Assembly (NCBI RefSeq): GCF_003627215.1
Contig: NZ_CP032677.1
Coordinates: forward strand, 4,531,501 to 4,595,500
Length of the DNA: 64,000 bases
Direction: 5' to 3'
Source of the DNA: Pseudomonas sp. Leaf58
Lineage (GTDB): Bacteria > Pseudomonadota > Gammaproteobacteria > Pseudomonadales > Pseudomonadaceae
Shown: positions 44,936 through 51,594 of the stretch, piece by piece
How the letters are laid out: the number at the start of each line of letters is the position of its first letter
How positions within the stretch are numbered: position 1 is the stretch's first letter
The notes under the pieces: model-generated
The model's input: only the letters and a program-made list of their open reading frames with translations
What the model was told of the DNA's origin: nothing
Databases searched by the model: none
Made by a program: the position numbers and the translations under genes

Positions 44936-45868
44936 ATGGACGACAACACCCTTTCCCTGTTTGCCGGCATCGGTGCCCTGCTGTTGCTCGCCAGCGTGAT
45001 CGGTCGCCTGCTCAAGTGGCGCGCCGGCTCGGCACCGCACGCGGTAATCGATAACCTCAACGCCCGTATCAACGCCTGGTGGGTGATGGTGCTGGTAATC
45101 GGCATCGCCTTCCTGTTCGGCAAGTACGGGGTGATCGTGCTGTTCTATGGCGTGTCGTTCTACGCCCTGCGCGAATTCATGACCCTCACCCCAACCCGGC
45201 GCAGCGACTACCCGGCGCTGGTGGCAGCGTTTTATGTGGCGCTGCCGGTGCAGTACGTGCTTATCGCCATGGACTGGTACGGGCTGTTCAGCATCTTCAT
45301 CCCGGTGTACCTGTTCCTGCTGCTGCCGATCCTGGCCAGCTTCGGTGGTGACACCACGCGCTTTCTCGAACGAGCCTCGAAGGTGCAGTGGGGGTTGATG
45401 ATCGCGGTGTACTGCGTGTCGTCGGTGCCCGCGTTGATGACCCTGGATATCCCCGGCTACGAGGGCCGCAACCTGCTGTTGATCGCCTGGTTGATCTTGG
45501 TGGTGCAGATCAGCGACGTGCTGCAGTACGTGTGCGGCAAGCTGTTCGGCAAGCGCAAGGTGGCGCCCAACCTGTCGCCCTCCAAAACCGTTGAAGGCCT
45601 GGCCGGCGGCGTGGCGCTGGCCACCCTGATCGGCGCAATGCTGTGCTGGATCACCCCGTTCACCTTCTGGCAGGCGGCGCTGATGGCATTGGCGGTAAAC
45701 GCCATGGGCTTCTTTGGCGGGCTGGTGATGTCGGCGATCAAACGCGACCGTGGGGTGAAGGACTGGGGGCACATGATCGAAGGCCACGGCGGCATGCTCG
45801 ACCGTATGGATTCGGTGTGCTTTGCGGCGCCAGTGTTCTTCCACTTTGTGCGGTATTGGTGGGCTTAG
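44936..45868 (+). CDS. ynbB: Phosphatidate cytidylyltransferase (YnbB-like CdsA paralogue)
   Basis: A 310-residue inner-membrane enzyme with about eight helices. The C-terminal signature SAIKRDRGVKDWG followed by EGHGGMLDRMDS matches the CDP-diglyceride synthase pattern fully, so it should make CDP-diacylglycerol from CTP and phosphatidate. E. coli YnbB is a recognised CdsA paralogue. AAGGAGG precedes the ATG. It supplies the likely substrate of the first gene of the cluster and is the last gene before a long hairpin. Confidence 0.9.
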   Translation: MDDNTLSLFAGIGALLLLASVIGRLLKWRAGSAPHAVIDNLNARINAWWVMVLVIGIAFLFGKYGVIVLFYGVSFYALREFMTLTPTRRSDYPALVAAFYVALPVQYVLIAMDWYGLFSIFIPVYLFLLLPILASFGGDTTRFLERASKVQWGLMIAVYCVSSVPALMTLDIPGYEGRNLLLIAWLILVVQISDVLQYVCGKLFGKRKVAPNLSPSKTVEGLAGGVALATLIGAMLCWITPFTFWQAALMALAVNAMGFFGGLVMSAIKRDRGVKDWGHMIEGHGGMLDRMDSVCFAAPVFFHFVRYWWA

Positions 45869-45878
45869 TAGGTATTCG

Positions 45879-45954
45879 CCTTTAGTTTTCTAGCGCCTGT
45901 GGGGCCGAGCGCCGCGGGCGGCGCTCGGCCCCACAGGCGCTAGAAAACTAAAGG
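45879..45954. terminator. Perfect 36-bp inverted repeat after the ynb-like cluster
   Basis: The arms 45879-45914 and 45919-45954 pair without a mismatch around a CGGG loop. The lower stem is A/T-rich (CCTTTAGTTTTCTAG) and the upper stem GC-rich (GTGGGGCCGAGCGCC). On both strands it ends in AAACTAAAGG, so there is no T-tract. It may act as an mRNA-stabilising hairpin or terminator between convergent genes. Confidence 0.7.
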
Positions 45955-46044
45955 TAAGCACTTGCCAGCCGCGACTACCTCCATTACCGAATTAACCAGA
46001 GCACAGCGCACTGCGCACTGCGCACTCGGTGTACGCACCGCAAC

Positions 46045-46320
46045 CTACTTGAGGTAAGACCGCAACAACGCCGCCACCTTGTCCGCCTCGTCCTGCCGCG
46101 CTTCGGCACTCAGCCCGTCCGCCACCAGGTGTTCGCGGATATGCCCTTCCATCACTTCGGCCATCAGCCCGTTCACCGCGCCACGCACGGCGGCGATCTG
46201 CTGCAGGATCGCCAGGCAGTCCTTGTCTTGCTCCAGCGCTGTCTCCAGGGCGGCGGCCTGGCCTTTGATCTTGCGCACCCGGGTCAGCAGCTGCTTCTTG
46301 CTCTTCAGGGTATGTGCCAT
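46045..46320 (-). CDS. dmeR: DmeR, RcnR-type metal-responsive repressor
   Basis: A 91-residue DUF156 (CsoR/RcnR) repressor. The metal-ligand pattern is that of nickel/cobalt sensors: His3 (MAHT), Cys35 (KDCLAILQQ), His60 and His64 (EGHIREH). RVRKIKGQ in helix 1 contacts DNA. It is divergent from the dmeF exporter gene with a recognisable operator between them, the dmeRF arrangement known from rhizobia and agrobacteria. FrmR-type formaldehyde sensing is less likely given His3 and His64 together with dmeF. Confidence 0.88.
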   Translation of the reverse strand: MAHTLKSKKQLLTRVRKIKGQAAALETALEQDKDCLAILQQIAAVRGAVNGLMAEVMEGHIREHLVADGLSAEARQDEADKVAALLRSYLK

Positions 46321-46340
46321 TGGGTTTCACACCATGCTAG

Positions 46341-46360
46341 GTATACTGGGGTATAGTATA
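46341..46360. promoter_or_regulatory. RcnR/DmeR-type operator between dmeR and dmeF
   Basis: GTATACTGGGGTATAGTATA contains TATACT-GGGGT-A-TAGTATA, the inverted TACT/AGTA arms around a G-tract that RcnR and DmeR bind. It lies 20 bases upstream of dmeR and 30 upstream of dmeF. Confidence 0.8.
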
Positions 46361-46390
46361 TTTCTCGATATTCCGGGAGCATGATAAACC

Positions 46391-47332
46391 ATGGCGACAC
46401 AAACCTCAGACCGCTGGCAGCACAGCCACCAGTTTCACACCAGCAACCTGGGTGCCGAGCGCAAAACCCGCCTGGCGGTGTGGCTCACCGCCGTGATGAT
46501 GGTGGCGGAGATTGCCGGGGGCTGGTTGTTCAATTCCATGGCATTGCTGGCCGATGGCTGGCACATGAGCTCCCACGCCCTGGCCTTGGGCCTGTCGCTG
46601 CTGGCCTACGCCGCCGCACGGCGTTATGCCGGCGACAGGCGCTTTGCCTTCGGCACCTGGAAGATCGAGATTCTCGGCGGCTACTCCAGCGCCCTGCTGT
46701 TGCTGGGCGTGGCCGGGTTGATGGCGTTTCAGTCGGTGCAGCGCCTACTGGCACCGGGGCCAATCCACTATGACGAGGCGATCTTCATCGCCGCCGTGGG
46801 TCTGGCCGTCAACCTGATCTGTGCCTGGCTGCTGCGGGATGACCACCAGCATCATGATCACCCTCATCATGGCCACGATCATCACCACGGCCACGGCCAC
46901 CACCATCACGACCTGAACCTGCGTTCGGCCTACCTGCATGTGATCGCCGACGCCGCCACCTCGGTGCTGGCAATCATCGCCTTGCTGGCCGGCAAGTTCT
47001 GGGGCGCCAGCTGGCTTGACCCGGTCATGGGCCTGGTCGGTGCGCTGCTGGTGGCGCTGTGGGCCCGTGGCCTGCTGCGCGATACCGGCCGGGTGCTGCT
47101 GGACGCGGAGATGGATGCGCCGGTGGTGGACGAAATACGTGAAGTGGTGGCGCAACTGCCGGTGCCGGCCAGCATCACCGACCTGCATGTGTGGCGTGTG
47201 GGCAAGGACCAGTACGCCTGCATTCTCGGCCTGGCCACCCAGGGCGCACTCAGCGCCGACAGTGTGCGCCAAGCCCTGGGGGTGCACGAAGAACTGGCCC
47301 ACGTCACCGTCGAGGTCAACCGCCTGGCATAG
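46391..47332 (+). CDS. dmeF: Cation diffusion facilitator DmeF (cobalt/nickel efflux)
   Basis: A 313-residue inner-membrane exporter with six helices. The metal-site motifs are ADGWHMSSHA in helix 2 and HVIADAATSV in helix 5. Between helices 4 and 5 (about 151-176) lies a cytoplasmic loop with fifteen or more histidines (DHQHHDHPHHGHDHHH then GHGHHHH). The C-terminal domain (ITDLHVWRVGKDQYACIL) is the usual dimer domain. DmeF proteins export Co2+ and Ni2+, consistent with the divergent dmeR. GGGAGC precedes the ATG at a long spacing of 12. Confidence 0.92.
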   Translation: MATQTSDRWQHSHQFHTSNLGAERKTRLAVWLTAVMMVAEIAGGWLFNSMALLADGWHMSSHALALGLSLLAYAAARRYAGDRRFAFGTWKIEILGGYSSALLLLGVAGLMAFQSVQRLLAPGPIHYDEAIFIAAVGLAVNLICAWLLRDDHQHHDHPHHGHDHHHGHGHHHHDLNLRSAYLHVIADAATSVLAIIALLAGKFWGASWLDPVMGLVGALLVALWARGLLRDTGRVLLDAEMDAPVVDEIREVVAQLPVPASITDLHVWRVGKDQYACILGLATQGALSADSVRQALGVHEELAHVTVEVNRLA

Positions 47333-47428
47333 CGCGACCAGACAGATGGAGGTCGAGCCCAGGCAACTGCGGTTTGGCGCTTGGCCCTATGGTGACGGGT
47401 CATTCAGCCAGTCACCAGGAGTTGTGCC

Positions 47429-47773
47429 ATGTCCGATTTCATCACCGTCCTGCGCGAAACCTGCCCGACGCCGGTCGTGGACGCCACCAAGTGGAAGCGC
47501 ATTGGCGGCGATCCGCACACCGTCAACCTCAACGCCTACCTGTCGGCCGACGGCAGCAAGATCATGGGCACCTGGATCTGCACGCCGGGTAAGTTCGAGG
47601 TCAACTACGAGAAGTGGGAGTTCTGCCACTTCCTTGATGGCTACTGCATCATCACCCCGGAAGGCGAAGAGCCGAAGCACCTGAAAGCGGGTGATGTGTT
47701 CGTGATCGAGCCGGGGATGAAAGGCACCTGGGAAGTGGTCGAGACTGTGCGCAAGTACTTCGTCTTCGCCTGA
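47429..47773 (+). CDS. Cupin-domain protein (COG3450 type)
   Basis: A 114-residue single-domain cupin of the ureidoglycine-aminohydrolase-like group. WICTPGKFEVNYEKWEFCHFLDGYCIITPEG forms cupin motif 1 without the full histidine set, and LKAGDVFVIEPGMKGTWEV is motif 2. Metal binding is therefore uncertain. AGGAG precedes the ATG. It is a lone gene after dmeF with no link to purine degradation nearby, so the role is unknown. Confidence 0.82.
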   Translation: MSDFITVLRETCPTPVVDATKWKRIGGDPHTVNLNAYLSADGSKIMGTWICTPGKFEVNYEKWEFCHFLDGYCIITPEGEEPKHLKAGDVFVIEPGMKGTWEVVETVRKYFVFA

Positions 47774-47795
47774 CCAAACGGCCTACACCGCCCTT

Positions 47796-47872
47796 TGTAG
47801 GAGCGGGCTTGCCCGCGAATGCTGCAGTGGCTTCACCGTCGCATTCGCGGGTAAAACCACTCCCGCAGGCTC
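47796..47872. repeat. REP pair after the cupin gene
   Basis: GAGCGGGCTTGCCCGCGAAT (47801-47820) and GCATTCGCGGGTAAAACCAC (47841-47860) form an inverted pair; the second is degenerate. Confidence 0.75.
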
Positions 47873-47897
47873 ATGAACTGCCTACAGAATCGAGCAC

Positions 47898-47968
47898 AAA
47901 AAAAATCGCGGATCAGGCGCCCTTCCCTCTGGTGCGCAGTTACAGAGGGAAGGCCACCTGGCCCGCGA
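47898..47968 (-). terminator. Rho-independent terminator of mmsAB
   Basis: Read on the minus strand, a long hairpin (TCGCGG...CCGCGA outside, CCTTCCCTCTG/CAGAGGGAAGG inside) is followed by eight T residues, 18 bases after the mmsB stop. Confidence 0.88.
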
Positions 47969-47986
47969 TGAAGCCCACCTCTTGCG

Positions 47987-48874
47987 TCAATCCTTCTTGC
48001 GATAAGCCTCGACGATGGCCGAGAAGTCTTTGCCGCCTTCGCCGCGCAGGCTCATGGCCTGGTACAGCTGCTGAGCTACGGCCCCGAGGATCACCGGTTG
48101 GTGCGCCTGGCGCGCGGCCTCAGTGGCCAGCCCCAGGTCCTTGAGCATCAGTTCGGCGCCAAAGCCGCCGGTATAGCCACGCGATGCAGGCGCGGTTTCG
48201 ATAATGCCCGGCCACGGGTTGTAGGTGTCCGAGCTCCAGCAGCGCCCGGTCGAACTGTTGATGATGCCAGCCAGCACCTTGGTGTCGATGCCCAGTGCAT
48301 TACCCAGGGCCATGGCCTCGGACACGCCAACCATCGAAATGCCCAGCAGCAGGTTGTTGCAGATCTTGGCGATCTGCCCGGTACCGACCTCACCGCAATG
48401 CACGATGTTGCGGCCCATCTGCTCCAATACCGGCTTGAGGGTGGCGAACAGCTCGGCACTGGCACCGACCATGAAGGTCAGGGTGCCTGCCGCCGCACCA
48501 CCGGTGCCACCGGACACCGGCGCATCGCCCATGTCCACGCCCTTGGCCGCCGCGGCCTTGGACACATCGCGCGCGGTCTGCGGGTCGATGGTGCTGCAGT
48601 CCACGGTTGGTGTGCCGGGGCGAATGCCGGCCAGCACGCCGTCTTCGTTCAGGTAGACGCTGCGCACATGGGCAGCGGCCGGCAGCATGGTGATCACCAG
48701 CTCGCTGTTGGCTGCCGCGTCCTTGGGCGAGGGGCTGATCTGCCCGCCCAATTCGGCTAGCTCGGCCAGCACGACCTTGTTCAGGTCGAACAGGTTCAAC
48801 TGATGCCCAGCCTTGATCAGGTTGCGGGCCATGGGCGCGCCCATGTTGCCGAGGCCGATGAATGCGATACGCAT
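47987..48874 (-). CDS. mmsB: 3-hydroxyisobutyrate dehydrogenase MmsB
   Basis: A 295-residue beta-hydroxyacid dehydrogenase of valine degradation that oxidises 3-hydroxyisobutyrate to methylmalonate semialdehyde with NAD. The nucleotide loop is FIGLGNMGAPMARN, the substrate motif is DAPVSGGTGGAAAG, and the catalytic lysine is in GQIAKICNNLLLG. It starts 10 bases after the mmsA stop, so the pair forms an operon. Confidence 0.95.
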   Translation of the reverse strand: MRIAFIGLGNMGAPMARNLIKAGHQLNLFDLNKVVLAELAELGGQISPSPKDAAANSELVITMLPAAAHVRSVYLNEDGVLAGIRPGTPTVDCSTIDPQTARDVSKAAAAKGVDMGDAPVSGGTGGAAAGTLTFMVGASAELFATLKPVLEQMGRNIVHCGEVGTGQIAKICNNLLLGISMVGVSEAMALGNALGIDTKVLAGIINSSTGRCWSSDTYNPWPGIIETAPASRGYTGGFGAELMLKDLGLATEAARQAHQPVILGAVAQQLYQAMSLRGEGGKDFSAIVEAYRKKD

Positions 48875-48884
48875 GGCTTTCTCC

Positions 48885-50411
48885 TTAGCGCAGGCTGATG
48901 GTGGTGTTCACACCGTCGTTGACGCTGTCGTCATCGAACCAGCGGGCAGTGACGGTTTTGGTCTGAGTGTAGAACTGCACCACTTGCTTGCCGTATGGGC
49001 CGAGGTCGCCGAGCTTGGAGCCACGCGAGCCGGTGAAGCTGAAGGACGGCACCGGTACTGGGATCGGGATGTTGATGCCGACCTGGCCGATGTCGATTTC
49101 GCTCTGGAATTTGCGCGCTGCCGCGCCGCTCTGGGTGAACAGGCCGGTGCCGTTGCCGAACGGGTTGGCGTTGACCAGGGCGATGGCCTCGTCGAGGGTA
49201 TCGACCTCCAGGGTCACCAGCACCGGGCCGAAGATTTCCTGGGTGTACACCTGCATGTCGGTTTTCACACCCGAGAACAGGGTTGGGCCAACGAAGTTGC
49301 CTTGCTCGTAACCCGGCACGGTGACGCCACGGCCGTCGAGTTCCAGCTTGGCGCCTTCCTTGATACCGCTTTCGATCAAGCCCAGCACTCGCTCCTTGGC
49401 ACGTTTGGAAACCACCGGGCCCACGTCGGTGCCTGGCTCACAGCCGGCATTGACCTTGAGCTTGCTGGCCGCTTCCTTGATATCCGGCAGCCATTCGCGG
49501 GCCTTGCCCACCAGCACCGCCACCGAGGTGGCCATGCAGCGCTGGCCCGCCGCGCCGAAGGCGGCACCGACCAGGGCGTTGATGGTTTGCGTGCGGTTGG
49601 CATCGGGCAGCACCACCGCGTGGTTCTTGGCGCCCATCATCGATTGCACGCGCTTGCCGTGCTGGCTACCGAGGTTGTACACGTGGGTGCCCACTTCGGT
49701 GGAGCCGACGAAAGAAATCGCCTTGATGTCCTGATGGGTACAAATGGCATCCACCACCTGCTTGCCACCGTGCACCACGTTGAGCACGCCAGGCGGTACG
49801 CCGGCTTCCAGCGCCAGCTCGACCAACAGCATGGTCGACAGCGGGTCCTGCTCGGACGGCTTGAGCACGAAGGTGTTGCCGCAGACGATGGCCATAGGGA
49901 ACATCCACAGCGGGATCATTGCCGGGAAGTTGAACGGAGTAATGCCAGCGCACACGCCGATAGGCTGGCGCAAGGTATAGGTGTCGACGCCGCCGGCGAC
50001 GTTCTCGGCGAACTCGCCCATCTGCAGGGTGCCGATGGACGCGGCGTGCTCGACCACCTCCAGGCCACGGAAAATATCGCCTTCGGCGTCGGCCAGGGTC
50101 TTGCCCTGTTCGGCACTGAGGACGTGAGCAATGCGTTTGGTGTGTTCACGGATCAGCGCTTGCAGCTTGAGCATGATGCGCATGCGCGCGCCGATCGGCG
50201 TATTACGCCAGGTCTGGAAGGCGCGGTGGGCAGCGGCCACGGCTGCGTCGACTTCGGCGACGGTGGCGAACGGTACGCGCGCCAGCACTTCTTGGGTGGC
50301 CGGGTTGACGATGTCGCGCCACTCGGTGGTGTTCGACTCGACCCATTGGCCGTCGATCAGCAGCTTGACCTGCTCGATTTTGGTCTGGTTAGGGGATTGC
50401 GGTGCGTTCAT
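48885..50411 (-). CDS. mmsA: Methylmalonate-semialdehyde dehydrogenase MmsA
   Basis: A 508-residue CoA-acylating aldehyde dehydrogenase that converts (methyl)malonate semialdehyde to propionyl- or acetyl-CoA in valine and inositol degradation. The nucleophile is Cys292 (AAGQRCMAT); the general-base glutamate of ordinary aldehyde dehydrogenases is replaced in [13 protein letters not shown], as expected for a CoA-dependent member. AAGGAG lies 6 bases before the ATG at 50411. It is divergent from a LysR gene. Confidence 0.95.
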   Translation of the reverse strand: MNAPQSPNQTKIEQVKLLIDGQWVESNTTEWRDIVNPATQEVLARVPFATVAEVDAAVAAAHRAFQTWRNTPIGARMRIMLKLQALIREHTKRIAHVLSAEQGKTLADAEGDIFRGLEVVEHAASIGTLQMGEFAENVAGGVDTYTLRQPIGVCAGITPFNFPAMIPLWMFPMAIVCGNTFVLKPSEQDPLSTMLLVELALEAGVPPGVLNVVHGGKQVVDAICTHQDIKAISFVGSTEVGTHVYNLGSQHGKRVQSMMGAKNHAVVLPDANRTQTINALVGAAFGAAGQRCMATSVAVLVGKAREWLPDIKEAASKLKVNAGCEPGTDVGPVVSKRAKERVLGLIESGIKEGAKLELDGRGVTVPGYEQGNFVGPTLFSGVKTDMQVYTQEIFGPVLVTLEVDTLDEAIALVNANPFGNGTGLFTQSGAAARKFQSEIDIGQVGINIPIPVPVPSFSFTGSRGSKLGDLGPYGKQVVQFYTQTKTVTARWFDDDSVNDGVNTTISLR

Positions 50412-50483
50412 CTGCGTTCTCCTTGGAATTATTGTCGGACGAGATCGCCAGCGCCGGGCAAACGCGAGGTGGCGTCCTGAGGC

Positions 50484-50511
50484 ATGTTTCGAGTATAGAT
50501 GTGCAAACATC
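50484..50511. promoter_or_regulatory. LysR-type operator candidate between mmsA and its divergent regulator gene
   Basis: Two overlapping dyads are seen: ATGTTT-N15-AAACAT (50484-50510) and GATGT-GCAA-ACATC (50498-50511). Their place in a divergent LysR/target gap fits auto- and target regulation. Confidence 0.5.
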
Positions 50512-50542
50512 CAACAAGAACGCACAAAAAAACCGGATCATC

Positions 50543-51490
50543 ATGCAAAAAGACCTCACATCTCTGAGCGCGCTCAACTGGGACGACTTGAAGTTCTTCC
50601 TCGAAGTGGCCCGCACCCGCAAAGCCAGCAGCGCGGCCAAGCGCCTTAACGTGGACTACACCACGGTGTCGCGGCGCATCAGTTCGCTGGAGGGGGCGCT
50701 GGGCACCTTGCTGTTCGAAAAATCCCGGACCAACGGTTTTGTCCTCACCGCCGAGGGCCAGCGCCTGCTGGGCTATGCCGAGTCAATCGAGAGTACCCTG
50801 CACATGGCCTGCGAGCAGGTGTCGGGGTCAGGTGTGGCGTTGTCGGGGCATGTGCGCATGGGCTGCACTGAAGGCTTCGGCAGCTTCTTCGTTACCCCGC
50901 AGCTAAGCCACTTCGTCGATGCCTACCCGGCAATTTCAGTGGATATCCTGCCGCTGCCGCACTTCATCAGCTTGTCCAAGCGCGAGGCCGACATCGTCAT
51001 TGCCCTGGAGCGCCCGGAGCATGGGCCTTATGTGTGCTGCAAGCTGTGCGACTACCGTTTGCGGCTGTACGCGACCCAAGACTACCTGGACAGCCACGCG
51101 CCAATTCGCCAAGTGACGGATTTGGCCAGGCACCCGTTCATCAGTTACGTGGATGACCTGGCGTTCAGCTCGGAGCTGCTGTACCTGGCCAACCTGATTC
51201 CCAACGCCAACGCGCATTTGCGCAGTACCAGCGTGATTGCCCAGTACACGGCGGCGTTGCAGGGGCGTGGGCTGGCGATCCTGCCGTGCTTCCTGGCTGC
51301 GCAGGACCCGCGGTTGGTGACGGTGTTGCCGGAAGAGATCGAGGTGACGCGCCAATTTTGGATGTATTGCCGGGAGGATTTGAGGAAGTTGAAGCGGATT
51401 ACCTTGTTGTGGGATTACATCCGCGGGGTGACGGAGGCGAATGCGCCGTTGTTGATGGGCGAAACCCGCGAGATGCGCTTTGCAGAATGA
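50543..51490 (+). CDS. LysR-family regulator of mmsAB (predicted)
   Basis: A 315-residue LysR protein with the winged helix at about 10-70 (FFLEVARTRKASSAAKRLNVDYTTVSRR) and an effector domain from about 98 (SGHVRMGCTEGFGSFFVTP). It is divergent from mmsAB across a 131-base gap with dyad symmetry, so control of valine degradation is likely. P. aeruginosa uses an AraC-type MmsR at this place, so the regulator type differs. GC-rich hairpin GGGGCG/CGCCCC follows the stop. Confidence 0.88.
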   Translation: MQKDLTSLSALNWDDLKFFLEVARTRKASSAAKRLNVDYTTVSRRISSLEGALGTLLFEKSRTNGFVLTAEGQRLLGYAESIESTLHMACEQVSGSGVALSGHVRMGCTEGFGSFFVTPQLSHFVDAYPAISVDILPLPHFISLSKREADIVIALERPEHGPYVCCKLCDYRLRLYATQDYLDSHAPIRQVTDLARHPFISYVDDLAFSSELLYLANLIPNANAHLRSTSVIAQYTAALQGRGLAILPCFLAAQDPRLVTVLPEEIEVTRQFWMYCREDLRKLKRITLLWDYIRGVTEANAPLLMGETREMRFAE

Positions 51491-51508
51491 GGGGGCGCTT
51501 CGCGCCCC
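51491..51508 (+). terminator. Hairpin after the LysR gene
   Basis: GGGGCG-CTTCG-CGCCCC is a strong stem placed directly after the stop codon, but no T-run follows. Confidence 0.45.
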
Positions 51509-51512
51509 TATC

Positions 51513-51594
51513 GCGACACAAGGCCGCTCCTACACCGTTTTGACGCAGGCTTAAGGGCCAACTGAACCTTGGTGTAGGAGCCGGGCCTCCGGTC
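51513..51594. repeat. REP-like pair between the LysR gene and recD
   Basis: AAGGCCGCTCCTACACC (51521-51537) and GGTGTAGGAGCCGGGCCT (51571-51588) are the outer parts of two inverted REP-type elements whose cores are eroded. Confidence 0.55.

Noticed and set aside
46006..46026. Three tandem copies of GCGCACT downstream of dmeR
   Set aside because: Too short and too few copies to be a meaningful repeat array.
4698..51594. Spaced inverted repeats considered as a CRISPR array
   Set aside because: The copies are kilobases apart, inverted in pairs and match the REP family; there are no regular spacers or cas genes.
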